44,597 bases of DNA from an uncultured Eubacteriales bacterium (GTDB taxonomy: Bacteria; Bacillota; Clostridia; Christensenellales; Aristaeellaceae), in contig CADBVG010000021.1 in assembly GCA_902798105.1 (NCBI GenBank), positions 1 to 44,597 on the forward strand, given 5' to 3'. Numbering within the stretch: the first letter of the stretch is position 1; every line of letters begins with the position of its first letter. The position numbers were made by a program, and so were the translations under genes. Positions 26,407-33,971 of the stretch are shown piece by piece. Below the pieces are notes generated by a model. The model had not been told where the DNA came from and searched no databases. It was given only the letters and a program-made list of their open reading frames with translations.

Positions 26407-26814
26407 TCAACAATCATAGAACCTGAATCCTTCCACTTCCGCGATGGGCTTGTCGCTCCTGGGCTGGGAGGCGGCAGGAGTCTGGTAGTACAGGGCGTCA
26501 GCGCCCAGCGTGCGGCGACCGGACAGCACCTCATGGGCCGCAGCCAGGCTGTCGGCGTCGTAGCGGTTGCCGATGGGGAACTGGTGCTGCTCGTTCAGTA
26601 CACCGTCCAGGGTGTCGTCAAACCAGACGCTTTCCATGCGGTTCATGGCCACCGTGCCGATGGCCAGCTTCGCGTCGTAGGAGGCGTCCCGCGCCAGGGC
26701 ATAGATCGCCCGTGCCAGCAGGACCGTGTTCCGGTCCTCGGTAAAGCTGACGCCGGGAACCAGCGCGCACGCCAACAGCGCCGTCACGGCGATGATCGCA
26801 ATCCACTTTCGCAT
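26407..26814 (-). CDS. SleB-like cell wall hydrolase, catalytic Glu apparently missing
   Basis: A 135-residue exported protein: signal peptide 1-24 (MRKWIAIIAVTALLACAL, VPGVS), then a short Hydrolase_2 (SleB/CwlJ) domain: LLARAIYALARD, KLAIGTVAMNRM, LDGVLNEQHQF, AAHEVLSGRR, ALYYQ. In the family the first motif normally reads with EARGE, whose first Glu is taken as catalytic; here the aligned positions are Leu40 and Ala44, so lytic-transglycosylase activity is doubtful. ATG 26814 has AGAGG upstream; a longer frame from 26868 is less likely. It has its own promoter and terminator. It could be a regulator, a wall-binding relic, or use another residue. Confidence 0.8.
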   Translation of the reverse strand: MRKWIAIIAVTALLACALVPGVSFTEDRNTVLLARAIYALARDASYDAKLAIGTVAMNRMESVWFDDTLDGVLNEQHQFPIGNRYDADSLAAAHEVLSGRRTLGADALYYQTPAASQPRSDKPIAEVEGFRFYDC

Positions 26815-26890
26815 TGATCTGCCTCTTGTTCGTTGCCCTATCGGGCCTTTTGTAGGCCAAACAGGCATAAATATTTCGTGTTCAGCAGAG

Positions 26891-26919
26891 ATTATATATC
26901 AGTTTGTAATACATTTCAA
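26891..26919 (-). promoter_or_regulatory. Promoter of the SleB-like gene
   Basis: On the minus strand, TTGAAA (26919-26914), 17-nt spacer, TATAAT (26896-26891). Leader about 70 nt. Confidence 0.75.
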
Positions 26920-26986
26920 TAGATGTGTAATAAATGTGAAACAAATGCCCAGATTGCCAATTTTGGTCACATTTTACCCCCGTGGC

Positions 26987-27015
26987 TTGATTGCTGCACA
27001 ATAATATGATAGAAT
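26987..27015 (+). promoter_or_regulatory. Promoter of scpB
   Basis: TTGATT (26987-26992), 17-nt spacer, TAGAAT (27010-27015), 35 nt before the ATG. Confidence 0.6.
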
Positions 27016-27050
27016 AATTCGACACGACAATTGGGAAGGATTGCTGCGGC

Positions 27051-27581
27051 ATGGAGAATCTTACGGCGATCATCGAGGCGATACTGTTTGTTTCGGGCGA
27101 CCCCGTGCGGGTTGACGCGTTGGCCCACGCCATGAACCTGACGGTATCGGAGCTGAACGGGGCGCTGGCCGAGCTGGGGGACCACCTGGCCCTGGAGAAC
27201 CGGGGCATACAGTTGAACCGCAGCGGCGAGACAGTGTTTTTGTCCATCTGCCCCAAGTACGCCCGGCAGGTAGAGGATTTCTTGCAGCCGCTGCAAAAGC
27301 AGCCCCTCTCCCAGGCAGTACTGGAGACGCTGTCCATTATCGCCTATCGCCAGCCCGTCACCAAGGGCGACATTGAGGCCGTGCGTGGCGTGAAGTGCGA
27401 CTATTCGGTGCAGAGCCTGCTGAACAAGGGCTTCATCGAGGAGCAGGGCCGTCGGGAGACCCTGGGACGCCCGATCTTGTATGGCACCACCGACAAGTTC
27501 CTGCAACATTTCGGCATGGAGACCTTGGCAGACCTGCCCGAGGTCCAGGCCCTGGCCCCGGAGGGGGAAATTGGGATATAG
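27051..27581 (+). CDS. scpB: Segregation and condensation protein B
   Basis: A 176-residue subunit of the SMC-ScpAB condensin, which folds and separates the chromosome. Two winged-helix domains are visible: MENLTAIIEAILFVSGDPV at the start and the highly conserved LSQAVLETLSIIAYRQPVTKGDIEAVRGV with LGRPILYGTTDKFLQHFG in the second. Length is typical. scpA, often adjacent, is not here; scpB stands alone with its own promoter. AAGGATTGC lies before the ATG. Confidence 0.95.
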   Translation: MENLTAIIEAILFVSGDPVRVDALAHAMNLTVSELNGALAELGDHLALENRGIQLNRSGETVFLSICPKYARQVEDFLQPLQKQPLSQAVLETLSIIAYRQPVTKGDIEAVRGVKCDYSVQSLLNKGFIEEQGRRETLGRPILYGTTDKFLQHFGMETLADLPEVQALAPEGEIGI

Positions 27582-27659
27582 TGCATAATTATAACCATTT
27601 GTTCCTGATCAGGTCATAATTTCATCAAGAGTTTTTAGCTGTTGGGACACTGTTGCCGC

Positions 27660-27688
27660 TTGCGGCTGTCCGGCGCAGAGATTATAAT
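27660..27688 (+). promoter_or_regulatory. Promoter of the peptidoglycan-binding membrane protein gene
   Basis: TTGCGG (27660-27665), 17-nt spacer, TATAAT (27683-27688); AGGAGGT follows at 27714-27720. Confidence 0.65.
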
Positions 27689-27730
27689 GATAGTAAATAT
27701 CACTGTCACCATCAGGAGGTATTGGCGGAT

Positions 27731-29719
27731 ATGAAGCAAGAAGATTATTCCCCGAAGCAAACCGCGGCCATGAAGGCCCGCGTGCGGCGCATGCGTACCC
27801 AGTATCGCAGGCGACTGACCGCCGCGATCATCATATTTTTCATACTCGGAACTGTGGCGGGCGTGTTTGCCCACCGCTGGTATGTGGGCAGGACGCTGGA
27901 CGTAGCCGCTACGCTCCAGGTGAATACGCCTGAGCCCACCGACGCCCAGGTGACCCTCGCGCCGCAGGCAACGCCTGAGGCCTGGGCCATGTCCGACGAT
28001 GGCCAGCCTTCCGATGAGGACGACGACATCTTCCCCGATGCGGGGGAGGACCAGGCGGACACCGGCGCCGAGCAGGACGCCTTCCCCGAGGTCGATTCCC
28101 GTGAACTGACCGAGGATGCCGACGCGCCCGACGAAGGGCAGGACGCGGGCGAAGGCGACAGGTTGATCGCTCCGGGCGACCGGCTGGAGCCCCAGGCGAA
28201 TGAAGCCGGGGATAGCGCCGAGGCACAGCAGCCCGAGGCGGGCGAGGAGGACGCCGAACCCGAGGCCACGCCGCAGGCCGGCGACGAGCAGGCGGCGCAG
28301 GACACCGAGGAAGCGGACGCTGTCAGCGCGGAAACCGAAGAGGCCGCGGCAGTGCCGGAAACCACGGAAGCCGCGGAGACGGAGGCCCCGGAGCAGGGCG
28401 GCGAAGCGCCTGCGCCGGAGACCCGGGACCTGGGCTATGGGCCCCAGGTGGTGGCGATCGTGCCCTATGGCGAGAGCTTCACTTATACTACCGAGATCGA
28501 CGCTGACGGCAACGCCCGTGTGGAGGCCTCCAGCGAGCCCTATGAAACCGTCTGCTTCACCCAAACCATGAAGAAATACATGCGCCCCACGGACTATGCC
28601 GAGAAGTACGCCTCCCAATACAAGATGCAGGGCGACGAGGCGGGCGCGAGCTTTGAACTGACCCTGATCGACTACATCGGCAACACCACAATCATTCCCC
28701 AGAACGTGGTGGATGTCAGCCTGCGCAGCGAATCGGGCGAAACCGTGGAGCACGGCTACCAGCTGATGGACGCCGAGATCGACGGCAAGTACGGCATTTC
28801 CATCGCCCCCAACACCCCCACCACCTTCTACAAGCGCTTTGCCTATCCCACCGAAGGCGAAGACATGAAGTACCTGGTGATCACCACCTACAAGAACGGC
28901 CAGACCCAGATGATACTGTTCGAGCTGGAGAGCGACAAGCCCGATCCCGAGCCCGAGATCATCTACCCGGTGTTGCAGCGCGGCCTTGTCAGCGACGACG
29001 TGCTGAACCTGCAAAACCGGCTGGCGGAACTGGGCTATCTCAGCGCCACCCCCGACGGCACCTTCGGCCAGAAGACCGAGGACGCCATCAAGGCGGCCCA
29101 GGCGGCCTTCGGCATGGAGCAGAACGGCATTGCCGACAACGCCTTCCAGCAGAAGCTATACGAGGGCGCCGCGCCCAATGTGGGTGAAGCGACGGAGTAT
29201 GTGACCCTCAGCGAGGGCAGCAAGGGCGACGCCGTGGTGCGGCTGCAGAAGCGCCTGGCGGAGCTGGGTTACTACACCGGCAAGGCGGACGGCGGCTATG
29301 GCCCGAAGATGGTGGCCGCCGTGAAGAAGGCCCAGGTGGATTTCGGCATGGAACAGACCGGCGTCGCTACCAGTGAATTCCAGCGGCGGGCCTTTGCCGA
29401 TGTCACTGACACAGGCACCGCGGAAGCCGCCAACGGCACCGGCTATATCGTGCTGCAAAAGGGCAGCAAGGGCGACGCCGTGGTGAAGCTGCAGCTGACC
29501 CTGCGCGAACAGGGCTACTACAGCGGCAAGGCGGACGGCGGCTACGGCCCGATGATGGTGGAAGCCGTGAAGAAGGCCCAGGCGGCCTTCGGCATGGAGG
29601 AGACCGGAATCGCGGACGTCGCCTTCCAGCAGCGCCTGTACGGCACCGTCACCGCGCCTACCGAAGCGCCGGAGGAGGCGCAGGACGGGACCGCGGCCGA
29701 GGGGAACACTGTGGGATAG
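27731..29719 (+). CDS. Membrane-anchored protein with three peptidoglycan-binding repeats
   Basis: A 662-residue single-pass protein. A basic cytosolic N-terminus (MKARVRRMRTQYRRRL) leads to one membrane segment (about 35-52), then a long acidic Ala/Glu/Asp-rich spacer (about 60-235), an unassigned folded region (about 235-410), and three C-terminal PG_binding_1 modules (about 415-480, 493-560, 575-640). Modules 2 and 3 share GSKGDAVV, GKADGGYGP and VKKAQ, and are alike at DNA level, so they arose by recent duplication. Such modules bind wall peptidoglycan; no catalytic domain is seen, so it may tether the membrane to the wall. ATG 27731 is chosen because AGGAGGT sits 10 nt upstream. Confidence 0.88.
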   Translation: MKQEDYSPKQTAAMKARVRRMRTQYRRRLTAAIIIFFILGTVAGVFAHRWYVGRTLDVAATLQVNTPEPTDAQVTLAPQATPEAWAMSDDGQPSDEDDDIFPDAGEDQADTGAEQDAFPEVDSRELTEDADAPDEGQDAGEGDRLIAPGDRLEPQANEAGDSAEAQQPEAGEEDAEPEATPQAGDEQAAQDTEEADAVSAETEEAAAVPETTEAAETEAPEQGGEAPAPETRDLGYGPQVVAIVPYGESFTYTTEIDADGNARVEASSEPYETVCFTQTMKKYMRPTDYAEKYASQYKMQGDEAGASFELTLIDYIGNTTIIPQNVVDVSLRSESGETVEHGYQLMDAEIDGKYGISIAPNTPTTFYKRFAYPTEGEDMKYLVITTYKNGQTQMILFELESDKPDPEPEIIYPVLQRGLVSDDVLNLQNRLAELGYLSATPDGTFGQKTEDAIKAAQAAFGMEQNGIADNAFQQKLYEGAAPNVGEATEYVTLSEGSKGDAVVRLQKRLAELGYYTGKADGGYGPKMVAAVKKAQVDFGMEQTGVATSEFQRRAFADVTDTGTAEAANGTGYIVLQKGSKGDAVVKLQLTLREQGYYSGKADGGYGPMMVEAVKKAQAAFGMEETGIADVAFQQRLYGTVTAPTEAPEEAQDGTAAEGNTVG

Positions 29720-29751
29720 ATTACAACCCAATTTGAAAGGGAGTATATAAC

Positions 29752-31491
29752 ATGAAGAAACTGATGCTGGGCAACCAGGCGGTGGCCCGCGGGCTGTACG
29801 AGGCGGGATGCCGGTTCGTGTCGTCCTATCCGGGCACGCCGTCCACCGAGATCACCGAGCAGGCGGCCCTGTACGATGAGATCTACGCCGAGTGGGCCCC
29901 CAACGAGAAGGTGGCGGCGGAGTCCGCCGTGGGCGCGAGCCTGGCCGGGGCGCGCAGCTTCTGCGCCATGAAGCACGTGGGCTTCAACGTGGCCGCCGAC
30001 CCGCTGTTTACCGCCTCATACACCGGTGTGAATGGTGGCCTGGTGGTGTGCGTGGCCGACGATCCGGGTATGCATTCCAGCCAAAACGAGCAGGACAGCC
30101 GCCACTACGCCATCGCGTCGAAGCTGCCCATGGTGGAGCCCTCGGATTCCCGGGAGTGCCGGGACTTCGTGAAGGCGGCCTATGATATCTCTGAAAAGTT
30201 CGACACCCCCGCGGTGCTGCGCACCTGCACCCGCGTGGCCCACAGCCAGTGCCTGGTGGAGCTGCACGATCGGGACGAGCACGCCCTGAAGCCCTACGAA
30301 CGCAACCCCCAGAAGTACGTGGCGGCTCCGGCCAACGCCGTGAAGCGCCACGTGGAGGTCGAAAAGCGCATGGAGGCCCTGCGGGCCTTCGCCGAGACCA
30401 CCGACCTGAACCGGGTGGAGATGGGGGACACCGCCATTGGCTTTGTCACCTCCGGCACCTGTTACCTGTACGTGAAGGAAGCCTTCCCCGAGGCCAGCGT
30501 GCTGAAGCTGGGCCTGGTGAACCCGCTGCCCGTCAAGCTGCTCAGTGATTTCGCCGCGAAGGTGGAGCGCCTGATTGTGGAGGAGGAGCTGGACGGCGTG
30601 ATCGAGGGCCACATGCGCGCGCACGGCATCCGCGTGGACGGCGGCAAGGACCTGTTCGGCTACCTGGGCGAGTTGTCCCAGAACAGGATCCGCAAGGCCC
30701 TGGGCGCGGCGCTGCCCACGTTCAAGGGCTATGACGAAACCGTGCCCGGCCGCCCGCCGGTGATGTGCCCCGGCTGTCCCCATCGCGGGCTGTTCACGGT
30801 GCTTTCCAAGCTGAAGCTGACTGTGCTGGGCGACATCGGCTGCTACACCCTGGGCAGCGGCGCGCCGTTGAACGCGGTGGATTCGGTGCTGTGCATGGGC
30901 GCCTCCATCGGCATGGCCCACGGCTACACGAAGATGCTGGGCGATGAAGCGGCGCAACACACCGTGGCCGTCATTGGCGACAGCACCTTCATGCACTCCG
31001 GCATCACCGGCGTGGTGAACCTGGCCTACAACAAGTCCATCGCCACAGTGCTGGTACTGGACAATTCCATCACCGGCATGACCGGCCACCAGCAGAACCC
31101 CACCACGGGCCTGACGCTGCAAAACGAACCGACCTATCCTATCAAGATCGAGGACGTCTGTCGCGCCGCCGGCATCCAGCGGGTGCGGGTGGTGGACCCC
31201 CAGGACATGGCCGCTACCGAGGAAGCGATCAAAGAGGAAATCGCTGCGGACGCCGCCAGCGTCATCATCGTGCGCAGGCCCTGTCAGCTCTTGAAGTATG
31301 TAAAAGCCAAACCGGCGCTGTCCATCGACCCCGAAAAGTGCAAGGGCTGCCGCAGCTGCATGAAGATCGGCTGTCCGGCGATTCGGTTTGTGGACAAGAA
31401 GGCCAGCATCGACCCCACCCTGTGCGTGGGTTGCGGCCTGTGCGAGCAGATGTGCAAGTTTGGAGCCTTTGAAGGAGGTGCCGCGAAATGA
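29752..31491 (+). CDS. iorA: Indolepyruvate:ferredoxin oxidoreductase, alpha subunit
   Basis: A 579-residue thiamine-diphosphate enzyme subunit that oxidatively decarboxylates aryl pyruvates from aromatic amino acids to acyl-CoA, reducing ferredoxin. N-terminal pyrimidine-binding region: GNQAVARGLYEAG, SYPGTPSTEI, EKVAAESAVGASLAGAR. TPP-binding region: CPGCPHRGLF, GDIGCYTLG, GDSTFMHSGI. A C-terminal ferredoxin domain (about 525-575) has two 4Fe-4S motifs, CKGCRSCMKIGCP and CVGCGLCEQMCK. Length is typical. It overlaps iorB by ATGA. Confidence 0.96.
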   Translation: MKKLMLGNQAVARGLYEAGCRFVSSYPGTPSTEITEQAALYDEIYAEWAPNEKVAAESAVGASLAGARSFCAMKHVGFNVAADPLFTASYTGVNGGLVVCVADDPGMHSSQNEQDSRHYAIASKLPMVEPSDSRECRDFVKAAYDISEKFDTPAVLRTCTRVAHSQCLVELHDRDEHALKPYERNPQKYVAAPANAVKRHVEVEKRMEALRAFAETTDLNRVEMGDTAIGFVTSGTCYLYVKEAFPEASVLKLGLVNPLPVKLLSDFAAKVERLIVEEELDGVIEGHMRAHGIRVDGGKDLFGYLGELSQNRIRKALGAALPTFKGYDETVPGRPPVMCPGCPHRGLFTVLSKLKLTVLGDIGCYTLGSGAPLNAVDSVLCMGASIGMAHGYTKMLGDEAAQHTVAVIGDSTFMHSGITGVVNLAYNKSIATVLVLDNSITGMTGHQQNPTTGLTLQNEPTYPIKIEDVCRAAGIQRVRVVDPQDMAATEEAIKEEIAADAASVIIVRRPCQLLKYVKAKPALSIDPEKCKGCRSCMKIGCPAIRFVDKKASIDPTLCVGCGLCEQMCKFGAFEGGAAK

Positions 31492-32054
31492 CTACTTCCA
31501 TCATGATCGTCGGCGTGGGCGGCCAGGGCACGCTGCTGGCCTCGAAGCTGTTGGGCAACGTGCTGATCGCCCAGGGCTGCGACGTGAAGCTGTCCGAGGT
31601 GCACGGCATGTCCCAGCGGGGCGGCAGCGTGGTGACCTACGTGAAGTACGGCGATGTGGTGTATTCGCCCATCGTGGACCAGGGCGAGGCGGACTACATC
31701 CTGTCCTTTGAGATCCTGGAGTCCGCCCGGTGGATTTCCTACCTGAAGCAGGGCGGCCATCTGATTACCAACACCCAGAAGACCTGGCCCATGCCGGTGA
31801 TCACCGGCGCGATGGCATATCCCGAGGGTATTGTGGAAAAGCTGTCCGCGATGGCCGACGTACAGGCCGTGGACGCGCTGAAGCTGGCCGAGCAGGCCGG
31901 CAGCCCCAAGGCCGTGAACGTGGTGCTGATCGGCGTGCTGTCCAAGCGCATGGACATCCCCGAGGAAGCCTGGCTCAAGGCCATCGAGGAGACCGTACCC
32001 CCGAAGTTCCTGGAGCTGAACAAAAAGGCGTTCCGGCTGGGCAGGGAAGCGTAA
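31488..32054 (+). CDS. iorB: Indolepyruvate:ferredoxin oxidoreductase, beta subunit
   Basis: A 188-residue gamma-type partner of IorA. VGVGGQGTLLASKLLGN and SEVHGMSQRGGSVVTYVKYG are the family signatures. GAAGGAGGT lies before the start, inside the end of iorA, and the ATGA overlap couples translation. The operon ends 8 nt later at a strong terminator. The pair supports anaerobic aromatic amino acid fermentation. Confidence 0.96.
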   Translation: MTTSIMIVGVGGQGTLLASKLLGNVLIAQGCDVKLSEVHGMSQRGGSVVTYVKYGDVVYSPIVDQGEADYILSFEILESARWISYLKQGGHLITNTQKTWPMPVITGAMAYPEGIVEKLSAMADVQAVDALKLAEQAGSPKAVNVVLIGVLSKRMDIPEEAWLKAIEETVPPKFLELNKKAFRLGREA

Positions 32055-32061
32055 TATTATT

Positions 32062-32092
32062 GAGATGCTCAATTTAAGAGCATCTCTTTTTT
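32062..32092 (+). terminator. Terminator of iorAB
   Basis: GAGATGCTC (32062-32070), 7-nt loop, GAGCATCTC (32078-32086), then TTTTTT. The U-tract runs into the target duplication of the MITE. Confidence 0.92.
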
Positions 32093-32101
32093 ATTTATAT
32101 G

Positions 32102-32296
32102 CACGGTAAACGCATGAGTTAACAGAGTGTTACAGAGAGATGACAGAGGTGATATATTCGAAATTTACGTGTATTTACTACTGCTATTCAGGTTGCAGAG
32201 TTTTTGAAGAAATACGCTGAAATGTCCGTTTCCCCCTTGAGATATGTCATTTTTCTTACGATCTATTTCAACATTGTAACTCATGCGTTTGCCGTG
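32102..32296. mobile_element. 195-bp MITE with 20-bp inverted ends and 10-bp target duplication
   Basis: Left end CACGGTAAACGCATGAGTTA (32102-32121) and right end, read inward on the other strand, CACGGCAAACGCATGAGTTA (32296-32277): 19 of 20 match. The flanks are a perfect direct repeat TATTTATATG (32092-32101 and 32297-32306). The interior has no ORF. It is a non-autonomous transposon copy; its transposase is not in the window. A 10-bp duplication would suit IS4-like or ISAs1-like enzymes, but that is only a guess. Confidence 0.9.
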
Positions 32297-32315
32297 TATT
32301 TATATGCATGATGTG

Positions 32316-32344
32316 TTGACAATGACAATTCAATCGCATATGAT
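32316..32344 (+). promoter_or_regulatory. Promoter of the toxin-antitoxin pair
   Basis: TTGACA (32316-32321), 17-nt spacer, TATGAT (32339-32344), immediately right of the MITE. CAATC-gcatat-GATTG (32331-32346) overlaps the -10 and could be the antitoxin operator. Confidence 0.7.
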
Positions 32345-32365
32345 TGTAGTGGCAGGAGTGGTGTT

Positions 32366-32652
32366 ATGGCCAAGACCGCGACGCTGAACATACGCACGGA
32401 CCCCGTCGTGAAATCCCAGGCGGAGCAGATTTATCAGAGCTTCGGCATCACGCTGACGGATGCGGTAAACATTTTTTGCGCAAGTCCGTCATGGAGGGTG
32501 GCTTGCCCTTTGACATGCGCCAGCCCAATGCTGCCACGATGGCGGCCATGCGCGAGACGGAGGACATCCTGTCGGGTCGGGTTCGGGCCAGGTGCTATGC
32601 TTCGGCCGGGGAATTGTTCGATGAACTGGACGCGGAGGAAGGCGACCAATGA
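32366..32652 (+). pseudogene. RelB/DinJ-type antitoxin, frameshifted
   Basis: MAKTATLNIRTDPVVKSQAE and SFGITLTDAVNIF are the ribbon-helix-helix start of DinJ/RelB antitoxins. At the T6 run 32472-32477 the frame is lost; one extra T would continue as LRKSVMEGGLPFDM and run about 50 more residues to a TGA at 32650-32652 that overlaps the toxin ATG (ATGA). Without correction the frame reads nonsense for 80 codons. AGGAG precedes the ATG. A real deletion, a slippage-dependent frameshift or a sequencing error are all possible. Confidence 0.8.
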
Positions 32653-32925
32653 TAACCCTGGAGACGACCACGCAGTTTCGCAGGGATTACAGGCGGGTGA
32701 AAAAGCGCGGCTATAATATGAAATTGCTTGGCGATGTCATCGACGCCTTGCTGTCAGGTGCCCCCTTGAACCGCGCTACAGGGATCATCCGCTGACGGGG
32801 AGCATGAGGGATACCACGAATGCCACATCCAGCCTGACTGGCTGCTGATGTATCGGATAGAAAAGGACCGGCTGGTACTTGTTGCGAACCGAACGGGAAC
32901 GCATTCAGACCTGTTTGATGAATAG
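32649..32925 (+). pseudogene. YafQ/RelE-type toxin, two frameshifts
   Basis: Three frame pieces together give a complete YafQ-like mRNA interferase: TTTQFRRDYRRVKKRGYNM, then RYRDHPLTGSM, then YHECHIQPDWLLMYRI and LVLVANRTGTHSDLF to the TAG at 32923-32925. The breaks are near the C5 run at 32761-32765 and near GGG at 32808-32810. The first frame alone stops at 32793-32795. Loss of the toxin along with the antitoxin fits harmless decay of the module. Confidence 0.8.
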
Positions 32926-32965
32926 AAAAAGACACCTCGGGACCATTGCCACTGAGGTGTCTTTT
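32926..32965. terminator. Bidirectional terminator between the toxin relic and the SDR gene
   Basis: AAAAGACACCTC (32927-32938) pairs with GAGGTGTCTTTT (32954-32965), loop 15 nt, with A and T tracts at the base. Confidence 0.88.
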
Positions 32966-32976
32966 ATACCCTTCGA

Positions 32977-33720
32977 TCAGATGTCCACGCCGCCGTCCAC
33001 GCGGATCAGCTGGCCGTCGATGAAGGAGGAATCCTTCGTCGCCAGGAACAGCGCCACGGTGGCGATTTCGCTGCCCTGGGCCACGCGGTGCAGCGGGGAG
33101 CGGTCCTTCATGAAGCCCATGGCCGCCTCGCCGCCCGCCTCGTCCAGCATGGCGGTGAGGATCGCGCCGGGCTGTATGCCGTTGACGTGAATCTCCGGCC
33201 CCAGTTCCAGCGCCATGGACTTGGTCAGGCCGTTCATGGCGTGCTTGCTGGTGCAGTAGGCCACCGGGCCCCAGTGGGCCGCGCAGCCCGCCACGGAGGA
33301 GGTGTTGATGATGTGCCCCTCACCCTTGGCCTTCATGACCGGGGCGCACAGCTTGGTCAGCAGGAACGCCGAGGTGACGTTCACCGTCATCACCCGCTGG
33401 AACTCCTCCAGCGAGCAGTCCAGTATCGGCTTCAGGCTCAGCATACCGGCGTTGTTGAACAGCACGTCCACGGTGCCGTAGGCCGCCATGGTGGCGTCGA
33501 AAATCTTCTGGGGCGCCTCCAGGTCGCTGGTGTCGGCGATCACGTACATTGCTTCGCCGCCCTCGGCTTTGATCTTGTCCACCACGGCCTTGGCCCGCGC
33601 CTCGTTGCGCCCGGTCACGACTACCTTCGCGCCCTCCTTTGCGAACAGGTACGCGGTGTCCCGGCCCATGCCCGAGGTGGAGCCGGTGATGATTGCCACT
33701 TTTCCATCGAGTTTGCCCAT
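32977..33720 (-). CDS. Short-chain dehydrogenase/reductase (classical SDR)
   Basis: A 247-residue NAD(P)-dependent oxidoreductase. The Rossmann motif is TGSTSGMGRD (about 13-22); NNAG lies near 90; the catalytic set is SSV near 142 with Tyr155 and Lys159 (YCTSK). The C-terminus LIRVDGG is typical. Gly-Arg-Asn after the second strand (VVVTGRNEA) favours NADP, inferred. The substrate cannot be told. AGGAGGG precedes the ATG. Single gene with its own promoter and terminator. Confidence 0.92.
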   Translation of the reverse strand: MGKLDGKVAIITGSTSGMGRDTAYLFAKEGAKVVVTGRNEARAKAVVDKIKAEGGEAMYVIADTSDLEAPQKIFDATMAAYGTVDVLFNNAGMLSLKPILDCSLEEFQRVMTVNVTSAFLLTKLCAPVMKAKGEGHIINTSSVAGCAAHWGPVAYCTSKHAMNGLTKSMALELGPEIHVNGIQPGAILTAMLDEAGGEAAMGFMKDRSPLHRVAQGSEIATVALFLATKDSSFIDGQLIRVDGGVDI

Positions 33721-33752
33721 TAATAAACCCTCCTTGTATGATTTACATGGAT

Positions 33753-33781
33753 ATTATGCAGCACTAATCATAGAATGTCAA
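33753..33781 (-). promoter_or_regulatory. Promoter of the SDR gene
   Basis: On the minus strand, TTGACA (33781-33776), 17-nt spacer, CATAAT (33758-33753). Confidence 0.8.
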
Positions 33782-33810
33782 TACCCTTTCGATTCTATAC
33801 GTATTTGGGA

Positions 33811-33853
33811 AAACTTCTGATTTGTCGAGCCCTGCCCGACAAATCAGAATTTT
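33811..33853. repeat. Dispersed hairpin repeat between SDR and ABC operon
   Basis: Left arm with TTCTGATTTGTCG (33815-33827), loop AGCCCTGCC, right arm CGACAAATCAGAATTTT (33837-33853); one mismatch near the base. It lies in a divergent promoter region, so it is not placed as a terminator for either gene. Confidence 0.85.
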
Positions 33854-33897
33854 ATCATACAATTATCACGCCCCGACAGGTGAACAATTCCTGCGCA

Positions 33898-33906
33898 TGT
33901 TATAAT
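33898..33906 (+). promoter_or_regulatory. Extended -10 promoter of the ABC operon
   Basis: TGTTATAAT (TGn plus TATAAT) without a good -35 box. Transcription would start near 33913, after the ATG at 33909, which supports the GTG start at 33972. Confidence 0.55.
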
Positions 33907-33971
33907 GAATGTGCGGTTTTTCCGTGTCATTTATTTTGCGCTTATTTGAATACAAATGGGGGGAGTGCCGG

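Noticed and set aside
27635-29014. 459-codon minus-strand frame under the peptidoglycan-binding protein gene
   Set aside because: Shadow of the repetitive acidic coding region; composition Gly/Leu/Val/Arg-rich without motifs.
32131-32290. Small RNA inside the MITE
   Set aside because: No promoter-like boxes or terminator hairpin could be seen in the interior.
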